Assembly: GCF_004359195.1 (NCBI RefSeq)
Contig: NZ_CP037954.1
Coordinates: forward strand, 1,736,001-1,800,000
Direction: 5' to 3'
Length of the DNA: 64,000 nucleotides
From: Chryseobacterium salivictor
GTDB lineage: Bacteria > Bacteroidota > Bacteroidia > Flavobacteriales > Weeksellaceae
This document shows positions 17,443-29,262 of the stretch, piece after piece. Numbering within the stretch: the stretch's first letter is position 1; each line of letters opens with the position of its first letter. The translations under genes were made by a program, and so were the position numbers. The notes beneath the pieces were generated by a model, which saw only the letters and a list, made by a program, of their open reading frames with translations, did no database searches and had not been told where the DNA came from.

Positions 17443-20400
17443 ATGAATAAAATTTTAGGTGTTGATTTAGGTACCAATTCAATTGGGCTTACATTAAGAG
17501 TCGGTGATGTGTTTTCATGGTATGAAGTATACACTTTTAAAAAAGGGGTTGGAGAAGGGAAATCCGGCGAATATTCATTTGCAGCCGAGAGAACAAAACA
17601 TCGTTCTTCAAGGAGGCTTTACAATGCAAGAAGATATAGGAAGTGGAAAACTCTTAAAGTTTTAATTGAAAATAATTATTGTCCATTATCTATAGAAAAT
17701 TTAAATAAATGGAAACATTATGAAAAAGGCTTAGGAAGAATTTTTCCTGTAAATGATGAATTATTTCAAAACTGGATTAAGTTGGACTTTGATAATGATG
17801 GGATTCCGGATTTTACAAGCCCATATCAATTGAGAAGATTATTAATCACCGAAAAATTAAATTTATCACTTCCTCAAAATAAATATAAAGTTGGTAGAGC
17901 ATTATATCATATTGCGCAGAGAAGAGGTTTTAAAAGTAGCAGGAAAAGTGGAGCTAATGAAAAAACTGCAGTTTATAAAGGAAGTACTGAAACCAAGACT
18001 ATCGGAAGAAATGAATATGAAAATTTAATTATTGAGAATGGAAGCTTAGGAGCTGCTTTTGCGTTTTTAGAAGATAACGGAATACGGGTTAGAAACAGAT
18101 ATACTTTAAGGTCTGATTATCAAATTGAAGCTAAGAAAATTTTAGAATTTCAAAACATTGACAATCTTCAGTTTCGTGAAGATATTGAAAAAGCAATATT
18201 TTTTCAACGCCCTTTGCGCTCCCAAAAAGGCTTGGTGGGGAAGTGTACTTTAGAACCTAATAAAGCCCGTTGTCCAATCAGCCATTACAAATTTGAGGAG
18301 TATAGAGCGTGGTCTTTTATTAATAATATAAAATTTAAAAACAAAGAAACGAATCAATTTGAATCAATACCGCTAGAGCTTAGACAAAAATTATACAACG
18401 AAAAATTCTTCTACAAAAGTAAGAGAGATTTTCAGTTTAGTGATGTTAGAAAATTTATTAAGGAAAATGGTGGTAAAGAATGGGAACTTAATTATTCGGC
18501 CAAAATGGATGAAATTTCTATTCCGAGTTGTTTTGTTTCAGCAAGGTTAAAATCTGTGTTTGGAGAAAATTGGCAGGACTATAAAAAATCAATTAAAAAA
18601 ATCGATAAGAAAGGGAAGGAGTATGATGTAAATTATACTATTGAAGATATTTGGCATATTATGTTTTCCTATGAAGATGAAGAGGTTTTTGAAGAGTTCC
18701 TCGTGAGTACATTAGAATTAGATGAAAAGGAAGTTAAAGAATTAGTGACTATATTTAATCAGTTTCCTATTGGTTATGCCAATTTAAGTTTAAAAGCAAT
18801 AAACAATATTTTGCCTTTTTTAAAACAAGGAATTATCTATTCCGAATCAGTAATTCTAGCAAAAATACCGGAAATTATCGGCAAGGAATTATTTGAACAC
18901 AATAAAGAAGAAATCTTAGAAGCATTGCGGCAAGAAGTTGAAAACGTACGAGAAGAAAAAACAATTGTCAACATTGCTAATAATTTGATTTTTAAGTATT
19001 ATGCATTGGATTGGGATGAAAGATTTGCTTGGAAAGATGTAAGTTATAAACTAGATAGTTCTGATTTGAAGGAGGTTGAAAAAGCAACTATAGAACATTT
19101 CGGAGATAAAACCTGGCAGAAACTGGATGAAGGCTCCAGAAAAAAGATATTATCAGAAGTAACAATTAAATATCAAGACTTTTTTGCTTCGTCAAAAAGG
19201 GAGCATATCAAACCACCTCATTTGGTAAATAGAATTTGTGCATTTCTAAAGCGTGCGTTGGGTGTTTCAGAAGAAAAATTGAGCAAAATTTATCATCCCT
19301 CACAAATCGATATTTATCCTAAAAAAGAAGGACAAAAATATTTGTTAAGCCCGAAAACAGCAGCTTTCAAAAATCCGATGGCTTACAAAACATTGTATAA
19401 GTTGCGCGATGTTATTAATTATTTAATTGAGATTGGAAAAATTGATGAAGAAACCAGAATCGTTGTAGAAATTGCAAGAGATTTGAACGATAGCAACAAA
19501 CGCTGGGCAATAGAAAAATATCAAAGAGACCGGGAAGCTGAAAACCGAGAATTTGCTAATGCAATATCAGAGTTAATTAATGATCCGGAATTCAAGGGAA
19601 ATGCAGATCCTGCAAGTAAAAAAGACAACGAAAAATTCAGATTATGGATTGAACAAACTGACAATTTAGAAGAAGTTCTGAAAGAAATTCAGGTAATTGA
19701 TAAAAATAAAAATCTATCTGTTTCTCAAAAAGACATTCAAAAATACCGTTTATGGAAAGAACAAAATTGCACTTGTTTTTACACCGGAAAGATGATTAGA
19801 TTGACAGATTTGTTTGATAAAAACATAATCGATTTTGAGCATACTATTCCCAGAAGTAAATCTTTTGACAATTCATTAGCTAATCTAACGGTTTGCTATG
19901 CAGATTATAATAGAAATATTAAAAAGAATCAAATGCCAACTGAATTGCCTAATTATGAAGAAGAATCAAATGGGTATTCGGCAATAAAACCACATTTGTA
20001 TTTGTGGGAAAAGAAAGTAGAAGATCTGTTCAAGCAGATTGATTTTTGGAAATTCAAATCCAAAGTTGCAATAGATAAAATGGCAAAAGATGAAGCTATT
20101 CGTCAAAAACATATTCGTATAATGCAATATGATTATTGGAAAAGCAAATTAGATAGATTTACAAGAACAGAAATTCCGCAAGGATTTGTCAATAGCCAAT
20201 TAACCGATACACAGATTATTACAAAATATGCTTTTCATTATTTGAAAACCGTTTTTACTAAAGTAGATGTTATTAAAGGCTCAAATACTGCCGAATTTAG
20301 AAAAATATATGAGATTCAACCAAAAGATGAGGTAAAGGATAGAAGCAAGCATTCTCATCACGCAATTGATGCTGCTGTTTTAACTCTTATTCCTTCTGCC

Positions 20401-21581
20401 AAAAAACGAGAAGAAATACTGAAAAAGTCTTATGGATTTGAAGAAAAATATTTTGATAAACAATACCACGAAAAACCATTTCTTGGATTTAATATTTCGA
20501 TGATTGATGAGATAAGAAATAACATACTTATCAACAATATGGCCGACAAAGACCAAGTTTTAACTCCAGGAAAAAAGATTGTAAGAAAAAGAGGAAAAGT
20601 TGTTTGGATTGATCAAAAAAATAAAATTCCTAAAGTTGCACAAGGAGATTCTGTGAGGGGCGAATTACATCTTCAAACCTATTATGGAAAAATTAAAATT
20701 GCGGCAAAAGATAACAATGGTTCATTATTAAGAGACGAATCAGGTAATGTAATCTATAATCAAACAGATGGAAAAGATGAGGTTTGGATGGTTTTGAGAA
20801 AACCTATTGATAAAGTAAATTTTGGTTCAGATATAATTGTTGATTTTCATTTAGCAGAATATCTCAATAAACAAATTTTAGATGGCGTAAAACAACTAGA
20901 ATTACAGGATTTTCAAGGAAAAATTTTAAGACATCTACGATGTAGAGTTAAAGCGGCTCGTGGATTTATGAATCCGGACAATGTAACTGTTGTAAAAGAA
21001 CATGTTTATAAATCTTCAAAAGATTACAAAAATTATATTTATGCAGATTCCGGCGAGAATTATATGTTTGGGTTATATGAAAATGAAAAAGGAGAAAAAA
21101 ATATAATTTCAATTAATAAATTTGAAGCTTCAAAGTTTGTTAGTGCCTTAGGAATTCCTGAAAATAAAGAAGAAGTATTTAAACAGAAAGAACCTGTTTT
21201 AATAAAAACTAAGGAAGCTATTCTAATTCACCTTTTCAAAAGTGGACAAAAAGTAATTTTCTATAATTCATTGGAAGAATTAGAGGATATTAAAAAAACT
21301 CCTGAAGAAATTTCAAAAAGACTATATTTTATTAAAAGGCTACACCAAGCTTCAGTAGGAAATATGCTTTTTCAACACCATTTAGAAGCGCGTACAGATG
21401 AAGAATTAATAAAAGATTTTCCAAAAGAGATATTTAAATCAGCTGGTAAGGATGGTTTTTCAAAATATCAAACAGATTTTATAGCTCCAAGAATTTTGTT
21501 TAAGCCAACTACCCCTAATTTTATCATTGAAGGTAAAGATTTTGAAATGAAATTAGATGGAACCATAAATTTTAATTTCCG

Positions 21582-21585
<4 letters not shown>
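17443..21585 (+). CDS. cas9: CRISPR-associated endonuclease Cas9, type II-C
   Basis: 1380 aa, in the range of long Bacteroidota II-C Cas9 proteins and longer than the roughly 1080 aa of Neisseria. RuvC-I is at the N-terminus (ILGVDLGTNSIG, catalytic D8). The arginine-rich bridge helix is RTKHRSSRRLYNARRYRKWK (about residues 50-70). RuvC-II is IVVEIARDLN (E676). The HNH domain has IDFEHTIPRSKSFDNSLANL (H800), with a following YNRNIKKNQ. RuvC-III is HSHHAIDAAVL (H973, D976). All catalytic residues are present, so both strands should be cut. Its stop overlaps the cas1 start by 4 bases (ATGA). More A+T-rich than cas1-cas2. Confidence 0.98.
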
Positions 21586-22810
<1,225 letters not shown>

Positions 22811-23275
22811 TTTATTCATATAGAAAAATAACATAAAAAATTGACTTTCAGTTATTTATATTTATTTTTTTTCGTAACTTATTGGTAGCTAGCTTAATAA
22901 TTTATAATGAAAAAAATACTCCACAAACATTTCTGACCATCAATGGCAATTGGTTTAATATCATTAGAGCAAATGGGCAAATGTGGAAAATTTCGATCTT
23001 CTTCTTTCCAAATTGCGGAAAAAAATCAGATTAAAGAGAAACCAAAACACGGAGCCAGATTTAGAAATGATGGACAGCCAGCGTGTAAAATGGGAAAAAA
23101 CCGTTCTTTAAGTATTTTCATGGTTTGATCATGACAGAAGTTGCGGTAGAAATTATGAAATCGTAATGGCAACCTCTGAAAATAGGGTCAAATTATCCGC
23201 GATAAAATTTTTATTAAATAAAATTTAAACAGGCTCTTATTATACTCTTCATATTTTATAGTAACCTTTGGAAAA
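22811..23275. other. Gene-poor stretch with decayed coding sequence
   Basis: No intact gene. One broken frame reads NGNWFNIIRANGQ followed by WKIS (about 22940-22995), and another frame near 23140-23190 reads NYEIVMATSE. Both weakly resemble the NGQ...I..SE repeat of DUF1508/YegP proteins. Stop codons and frame changes separate them, so this may be the relic of one small gene. The resemblance is impressionistic. Confidence 0.3.
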
Positions 23276-23330
23276 TTCACCGCGGTGAAAATAATAAAAC
23301 ACCGCGGTGATTTTTCGAAAAGACCGCGGT
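23276..23330. promoter_or_regulatory. Three ACCGCGGT palindromes at 22-bp spacing before the HU gene
   Basis: Palindromes centred at about 23282.5, 23304.5 and 23326.5 (TTCACCGCGGTGAA, CACCGCGGTG, ACCGCGGT) are spaced by exactly 22 bp, close to two helical turns. They end 36 bases before the HU start. The second and third also form an 11-bp inverted repeat (AACACCGCGGT...ACCGCGGTGTT). A fourth CACCGCGGTG lies inside the gene near 23626. They could be an operator array for a dimeric regulator (perhaps the HU protein itself) or part of an attenuating hairpin. Confidence 0.6.
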
Positions 23331-23365
23331 GTTTATTAATTTTAGGTTTTAAAAAATAAATAGAT

Positions 23366-23749
23366 ATGCCTGCAAAAATTTATTACCACCAAGAAGACGG
23401 TTCCTTCCGGATCGGAAATGAAAGAACTGTATTGTGCCACCCTAGTGAAAAACCGGGAAGTGACCTCCACGAAATCGCTGAGGCCCTGTCCGAAAACAGC
23501 ACCCTGAACCCAGTAGACTGCTACGGGGTGATGGTAGGCATGGCCGCGCAGATTGCAAAACACCTGCAGGAGGGAAATGTTGTGAACATTGAATTTCTAG
23601 GTACTTTCAGGATCAGGGCCAAATCCACCGCGGTGGAATCTCCGGAACTGGTCACCGAAAAAACGATTGGTAAACCCTCGGTCAACTTCCGCCCCTCTGT
23701 CCTGATGAAACAGCGGATTTCCAAAACACAGTTCGTCCCTAAAAAATAG
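23366..23749 (+). CDS. HU-family DNA-binding protein (HU-HIG type)
   Basis: 127 aa. The start MPAKIYYHQEDGSF is a Bacteroidota-type extension. The HU core follows, with helices HEIAEALSENSTLN and DCYGVMVGMAAQIAKHLQEGN, the strand NVVNIEFLGTFRIRAKS (the G-x-F turn of HU), and a basic C-terminal arm region with NFRPSVLMKQRI. Such proteins bend DNA and are common in Bacteroidota. It lies between cas2 and the array on the plus strand, separate from the cas operon by 555 bases. An involvement in spacer integration is possible but untested. Confidence 0.85.
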   Translation: MPAKIYYHQEDGSFRIGNERTVLCHPSEKPGSDLHEIAEALSENSTLNPVDCYGVMVGMAAQIAKHLQEGNVVNIEFLGTFRIRAKSTAVESPELVTEKTIGKPSVNFRPSVLMKQRISKTQFVPKK

Positions 23750-24020
23750 ATTATTTCCCAATAACTGCCTGTTTGATATTCCCAGTTTTACAGGAAAAGA
23801 GAAATGCTGCCACTAATTCCGTTAAAAAGTTTTGCAGCGGGCTGACGCATTGTGCAAAAGAAGTGGGTGTCGCAAAAACTAACATTAAAAAATAGCTTTA
23901 TCATTTTAGTATCTTGATTTTTTTTGGACTTCTACTTTCGATTTTAAAATCCAGGAAAGAATAACAGGCTAAAATAAAACTTTAGCAAGGAGGAATACTT
24001 CACTTTTTAAATGCTATAAA
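23750..24020. other. Stretch between the HU gene and the array
   Basis: About 270 bases, AT-rich. A short plus-strand frame ending KEVGVAKTNIKK near 23896 has a good local reading but no start signal and no recognised family. By repeat-degeneracy logic this side should hold the acquisition leader. No conserved leader motif could be identified from one sequence. Confidence 0.35.
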
Positions 24021-24053
24021 AACAAATAATCTACTGAAAATCAGCAGATTATT
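24012..24053 (-). terminator. Terminator at the left end of the CRISPR array
   Basis: Minus-strand hairpin AATAATCTGCTGA-TTT-TCAGTAGATTATT (24025-24053), 13 pairs with one G-U, followed by TGTTTTTAT. It lies 8 bases beyond the last repeat and points the same way as the crRNA, so it likely ends array transcription. In the plus-strand reading the G-U pair becomes an A-C mismatch, which favours the minus direction. Confidence 0.7.
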
Positions 24054-24060
24054 ATTTGAG

Positions 24061-26642
24061 GTTGTTCCTCGTCACGAAGATAATGAAATTTGAAAGCAAT
24101 TCACAACCATTAAATGTTTCTTCAACTTGTTTTCCGTGTTGTTCCTCGTCACGAAGATAATGAAATTTGAAAGCAATTCACAACTCGATGAACTTCTGTA
24201 ATTTGAAAAATTCAGTTGTTCCTCGTCACGAAGATAATGAAATTTGAAAGCAATTCACAACTAATTGCCGAGAACTTCCCATTCATAACTTGTTGTTCCT
24301 CGTCACGAAGATAATGAAATTTGAAAGCAATTCACAACTTCTGTTGATTATTTGTTTTTCGCTCAGGAGTTGTTCCTCGTCACGAAGATAATGAAATTTG
24401 AAAGCAATTCACAACTATACACAGGTTGGAGCATATTCCTCAGATGTTGTTCCTCGTCACGAAGATAATGAAATTTGAAAGCAATTCACAACATAATATT
24501 AATAACGGAAGATATATGACAGGTTGTTCCTCGTCACGAAGATAATGAAATTTGAAAGCAATTCACAACCAGTAGGTGCAATTGAACCACGCCGTAGCTG
24601 TTGTTCCTCGTCACGAAGATAATGAAATTTGAAAGCAATTCACAACCATCGGCATTTAGTGATAACCGTTGGAATCGTTGTTCCTCGTCACGAAGATAAT
24701 GAAATTTGAAAGCAATTCACAACACTTAATCCACCATAACACCGACGGTAATAGTTGTTCCTCGTCACGAAGATAATGAAATTTGAAAGCAATTCACAAC
24801 CGTTGTATTCGTTGCTTTCAACTGGGAAAAGTTGTTCCTCGTCACGAAGATAATGAAATTTGAAAGCAATTCACAACTTACTTTCTTCTTCCGTGTAAAG
24901 GTCTTGCGTTGTTCCTCGTCACGAAGATAATGAAATTTGAAAGCAATTCACAACTAGGTGAAATAGTTCGAATTAAAATTGATGGTTGTTCCTCGTCACG
25001 AAGATAATGAAATTTGAAAGCAATTCACAACTTAAGCACGGCACAGAGGAAAATGAGGGTAGTTGTTCCTCGTCACGAAGATAATGAAATTTGAAAGCAA
25101 TTCACAACAGTTGTCCGATGGTTCCGATTCCTGCGAGGGTTGTTCCTCGTCACGAAGATAATGAAATTTGAAAGCAATTCACAACAATGGGGGTAATATT
25201 GTTAGAATAGCAGGAGTTGTTCCTCGTCACGAAGATAATGAAATTTGAAAGCAATTCACAACTTTACCCTATTTACGACTGGACAACGGAGGGTTGTTCC
25301 TCGTCACGAAGATAATGAAATTTGAAAGCAATTCACAACTTACTGAAAGTGGCAGTGGATTTTATGAGTGTTGTTCCTCGTCACGAAGATAATGAAATTT
25401 GAAAGCAATTCACAACATTGATACGGCAATTAAGCTATCAAAAGAAGTTGTTCCTCGTCACGAAGATAATGAAATTTGAAAGCAATTCACAACTCTGCCG
25501 TGTTGGTCAAAGTGATGTTAATCGTTGTTCCTCGTCACGAAGATAATGAAATTTGAAAGCAATTCACAACTTTTTTGATTATCTTTTAATTTGATAATAC
25601 GTTGTTCCTCGTCACGAAGATAATGAAATTTGAAAGCAATTCACAACTGAGCCGTTTTGGTTGTGTTGGGATCACGAGTTGTTCCTCGTCACGAAGATAA
25701 TGAAATTTGAAAGCAATTCACAACTTTGGTTTCTTACGGAATTTGGCTCGGTGAGTTGTTCCTCGTCACGAAGATAATGAAATTTGAAAGCAATTCACAA
25801 CCGGGAAAGTGAAACTGAGTTAGATGTCAAGGTTGTTCCTCGTCACGAAGATAATGAAATTTGAAAGCAATTCACAACTATTTCGTTTAAACAGATAATG
25901 GTAGATGGGTTGTTCCTCGTCACGAAGATAATGAAATTTGAAAGCAATTCACAACCACTCAATTAAAGTTAAATCGCGTTTCATTGTTGTTCCTCGTCAC
26001 GAAGATAATGAAATTTGAAAGCAATTCACAACGCCGTGGTTGCCTGCATCGTGGGAGTATTTGTTGTTCCTCGTCACGAAGATAATGAAATTTGAAAGCA
26101 ATTCACAACATGAAACGTTAATTTAATTCAAAAGTAAAAGTTGTGACTAATCACGAAGATAATAATTTTGAAAGCAATTCACAACTATTTTCGCTGTCAT
26201 AATCATTTGGCTGATGTTGTGACTAATCACGAAGATAATAATTTTGAAAGCAATTCACAACGAGGGATGGGCTTGCTTCAGTTGGGAATTGGTTGTGACT
26301 AATCACGAAGATAATAATTTTGAAAGCAATTCACAACATCGATAACAATCAGATCTACATGGTCGATGTTGTGACTAATCACGAAGATAATAATTTTGAA
26401 AGCAATTCACAACTGGAAACCACTTTCACTAAAATATTACCGAGTTGTGACTAATCACGAAGATAATAATTTTGAAAGCAATTCACAACTCGAATAGCAT
26501 CTTTAGCATCCTCGAAGTTGTTGTGACTAATCACGAAGATGATAATTTTGAAAGCAATTCACAACAGATCCAGTCCTTTCCAAACTAAATAATATGTTGT
26601 GACTAATCACGAAGATAATGAAATTTGAAAGCAATTCACAAC
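24061..26642 (-). CRISPR. Type II-C CRISPR array, 34 repeats and 33 spacers
   Basis: 27 repeats of 47 bases (GTTGTTCCTCGTCACGAAGA...GCAATTCACAAC on plus) start at 24061 and recur every 77 bases to 26063, with 30-base spacers throughout and no point change that I noticed. Six repeats of 46 bases (GTTGTGACTAATCACGAAGA...TAATTTTGAAAGC...) follow at 26140, 26216, 26292, 26368, 26444 and 26520, the last with one A-to-G change. The final repeat (26596-26642, 47 bases) joins the left half of the second type to the right half of the first. The tracrRNA shows that crRNAs come from the minus strand. Spacer targets could not be searched. Confidence 0.98.
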
Positions 26643-26745
26643 GAAAACGAAAAAGTTGTTTCTTCGATGTAAGTTGTTCCATTTATGATGGAAAGTTAAC
26701 TTATTCGGGACACGTTGGGAGATAACCGTTAAAATTATTTTATAG
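26643..26745. other. Right flank of the CRISPR array
   Basis: About 100 bases between the last repeat and the terminator at 26746. It has no repeat copy beyond the first few bases. No perfect TAnnTTTG box was found on the minus strand, which is where an external array promoter would have to be. Confidence 0.4.
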
Positions 26746-26782
26746 AAAACTCCTTTCAATCTGGTGTTGAAAGGAGTTTTTT
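26746..26782. terminator. Terminator right of the CRISPR locus
   Basis: AAAACTCCTTTCAA...TTGAAAGGAGTTTTTT hairpin. It ends the lipoprotein gene on the minus strand and has a stronger T-run on the plus strand. The stem is nearly the same as the rny terminator at 16859-16891. Confidence 0.75.
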
Positions 26783-26816
26783 ATTGTAGTAAATTCAAAT
26801 TCTAAATTTTGTTTTT

Positions 26817-27332
26817 CTACAAGTCAATCATTAAAAAATTCCCCTGCATATCGAACTCTAAATCAACGCCATTCAGAAGATCGGCTTTGATTATGTTTTT
26901 ATCGGATTTTTTCTCCAGACTTTTGATTTTTATGTCTTTGTAATTTTTGTTAACGTATTCTTTTATTTTGGTAGGAATTAGAATGTCGGGAACGCCATTA
27001 TTATCTTTGATGCCTTTCCAATTCCCGTCATTGTCGAATTCTATTTCCACACCATTATTTAATTGAACCTCGTACTGTTTACCCTTGGCATTAGTTTTTG
27101 TTTCATGCTTTGAAATCGCAATACCGGCATAATGTTCATTTAAAAAAGTTTTTACTTGTGGTGGAAGATTCTGATCGACGTTGTTTGCTTCTGGGTTAGG
27201 CGTTACGACTTCTGTTTTTGAAGCAGTTGTATTGTTCTCAGCGGGGTTTTGTAAAACTACTTTCTTTTCACATGATGTAAAAACGAAAGTGCCCATCAAT
27301 AGTGACAGTGTTGCTAATTTCAAATTTTTCAT
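26817..27332 (-). CDS. Lipoprotein with PepSY-like repeats
   Basis: About 171 aa from the ATG at 27330-27332 (MKNLKLATL); two codons upstream another ATG (27338) is possible. A signal peptide ends in the lipobox FTSC (C about residue 21), followed by a Thr/Asn/Pro-rich linker. The mature part has two related units: one with VKTFLNEHYAG...YEVQLNNGVEIEFDNDGNW and one with IKEYVNKNYKD...KADLLNGVDLEFDMQGNF. These match PepSY-like (putative beta-lactamase-inhibitor-like) domains of Bacteroidota. The function of these lipoproteins is unknown. Confidence 0.78.
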   Translation of the reverse strand: MKNLKLATLSLLMGTFVFTSCEKKVVLQNPAENNTTASKTEVVTPNPEANNVDQNLPPQVKTFLNEHYAGIAISKHETKTNAKGKQYEVQLNNGVEIEFDNDGNWKGIKDNNGVPDILIPTKIKEYVNKNYKDIKIKSLEKKSDKNIIKADLLNGVDLEFDMQGNFLMIDL

Positions 27333-27452
27333 AATCAAGGAATTTTGGTTAGAAATAAAATTAAGGTCTTATTTTTAATTGAAGTAAAACGTGAACAAAT
27401 TAAGTACCGTTCCAATATTCATTTTAAAATGTTTTTACAGCAAACGTTAAAT

Positions 27453-27917
27453 TTACATGAAAGGCTTCATCTCATCTTCAATCTTTTTACGGAGATCCAT
27501 CAGTTTTATCGCGTATTTTTCCATTTGCTTGTCCTGTTCTGTGGTTGGGACGAATTTCGGGACTTCTACAGAATTACCTTCATCATCAACCGCGACGAAA
27601 ACGATAATACAGTGCGTTTTCTTTTCGAAATCTTTCCTTTTGATGTTTCTTGAAAAAACATTGATGGCAATATGCATACTGGTTTTTCCGGTGTAAATAA
27701 CTTCGGCTTCCACTTTTACGATATGTCCGATTTTTATGGGAGAATAAAACCGGATTCCGCCCACATAAACCGTAACGCAATAACTGGAGGACCAGGAACT
27801 CGCACAGGCGTAACCTGCCTGGTCAATCCATTTCATTACACTTCCGCCGTGAACATTCCCGCCATAATTTACATCGCTGGGTTCTGAGATAAACTGAAAA
27901 ACTGTTTTGGTATGCAT
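27453..27917 (-). CDS. Acyl-CoA thioesterase (hotdog fold)
   Basis: 154 aa. The motif NYGGNVHGGSVMKWIDQAGYACASSW contains the catalytic aspartate of the hotdog helix, and IRFYSPIKIGHIVKVEAEVIYTGKTSMHI is the matching beta segment. It hydrolyses acyl-CoA esters in the cytoplasm; chain length is not readable. It is a single gene between the lipoprotein and the transketolase genes. Confidence 0.9.
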   Translation of the reverse strand: MHTKTVFQFISEPSDVNYGGNVHGGSVMKWIDQAGYACASSWSSSYCVTVYVGGIRFYSPIKIGHIVKVEAEVIYTGKTSMHIAINVFSRNIKRKDFEKKTHCIIVFVAVDDEGNSVEVPKFVPTTEQDKQMEKYAIKLMDLRKKIEDEMKPFM

Positions 27918-28150
27918 TTGTTTGATTATTTGAACAAAGCAAATATCCGTTTTAATTTTTTATTAATGAAAAATAGCAAGATTGGCTTTTATAAAAAAAT
28001 AGATTTCAATTTTCACTTCAGTTCTTGGACTGTTTTTATTTTAAAAAAAGTCCACTGAGAATTTCAGTGGACTGGTGTGAATAATAACGTTCTTCACCAA
28101 AACAATAGTAAAGATGAGCGGCAGTGCGCTATGATTTTAAAGTGTATTTT

Positions 28151-29098
28151 TTATCTTTCCAAAATTCTCTTCACTGCTTCTTTTACCGCAGCGGCGTCGA
28201 TTTTGTATTTCTTCATCAGTTCTGCCGGTGTGGCAGATTCTCCGAAAGTGTCATTTACGGCTACAAATTCCTGAATTGTCGGTCTTTTTCTGGACAACAT
28301 TCCGGCAACGGATTCTCCTAAACCGCCGATGTAGTTGTGTTCTTCAGCAGTGACGATTCTTCCTGTTTTTTCTACAGATTTCAAGATAATCTCTTCGTCT
28401 AAAGGTTTGATCGTGTGAATATTAATGACTTCACAGGAAATTCCTTCTTTTTCCAGTTCATCTGCAGCCAACAAGGATTCCCAAACCAAATGTCCGGTTG
28501 CTACGATGGTCACGTCGGTTCCTTCCTGAAGCATAATTCCTTTTCCGATTTCAAACGGCATATCTTCCGGAATAAATACGGGAACAACCGGTCGTCCGAA
28601 TCGTAAATAAACCGGTCCGTCGAAATCTGCGATGGCTAAAGTTGCTGCTTTGGTCTGGTTGTAATCGCAAGTGTTGATCACGGTCATTCCCGGAAGCATT
28701 TTCATCATTCCGATATCTTCTAAAACCTGGTGCGTTGCGCCATCTTCACCCAAAGTTAATCCTGCGTGGGAAGCACAGATTTTTACATTTTTGTTGGAAT
28801 AAGCAATGGACTGACGAATCTGGTCATACACTCTGGAAGTTGAAAAGTTCGCAAAAGTTCCGGTAAACGGAATTTTTCCGTTGATGGTTAAACCGGCTGC
28901 GATGCCCATCATGTTGGCTTCTGCAATCCCGACCTGGAAAAAACGTTCCGGTGCTTTTTCAATGAATTTCTCCATTTTCAAAGAGCCGATAAGGTCGGCG
29001 CAAAGTGCGACGACATTTGGGTTTTTATCTGCCAATTCTGCCAGTCCGGCACCGAATCCGCTTCTTGTATCTTTTTTTTCTGTATAGGTATATTTCAT
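28151..29098 (-). CDS. Transketolase, C-terminal subunit
   Basis: 315 aa. It carries the pyrimidine-binding domain (FQVGIAEANMMGIAAGL with the catalytic Glu, about residue 58) and the C-terminal domain (TVIVATGHLVWESLLAADEL). With the 283-aa partner encoded upstream at 29263-30114 it forms a split transketolase, a layout common in Bacteroidota and archaea. Together they would run the non-oxidative pentose phosphate pathway. The two genes are separated by a 164-base gap holding an interspersed repeat. Confidence 0.92.
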   Translation of the reverse strand: MKYTYTEKKDTRSGFGAGLAELADKNPNVVALCADLIGSLKMEKFIEKAPERFFQVGIAEANMMGIAAGLTINGKIPFTGTFANFSTSRVYDQIRQSIAYSNKNVKICASHAGLTLGEDGATHQVLEDIGMMKMLPGMTVINTCDYNQTKAATLAIADFDGPVYLRFGRPVVPVFIPEDMPFEIGKGIMLQEGTDVTIVATGHLVWESLLAADELEKEGISCEVINIHTIKPLDEEIILKSVEKTGRIVTAEEHNYIGGLGESVAGMLSRKRPTIQEFVAVNDTFGESATPAELMKKYKIDAAAVKEAVKRILER

Positions 29099-29152
29099 GA
29101 TTTACTTTTTTGATTTCTTGAATTTTAATAAAGGAATTTTCTAAGGATAACT

Positions 29153-29258
29153 GATCTGCAGCCCGGCCTGAACGGAGCTCTTTTTTATGGCAGTCTGAGC
29201 GGGAGCGAAGGTGGCCATAAAAAAAGCGGGAGTGGAGGACGGAAATGTCTGCCCAAAT
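29153..29258. repeat. Interspersed intergenic repeat, copy 1
   Basis: Starts TCTGCAGCCCGGCCTGAACG and ends GACGGAAATGTCTGCCCAAAT, with an inner inverted pair TTTTTTATGG/CCATAAAAAAAG. Related copies lie at 40529-40672 and 57426-57556. It splits the transketolase pair. Confidence 0.7.
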
Positions 29259-29262
29259 CAAA

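Noticed and set aside
26643..26745. Array leader on the right flank, because transcription runs right to left
   Set aside because: No promoter box found there, and the degenerate repeats on this side argue that it is the old end; internal promoters explain transcription better.
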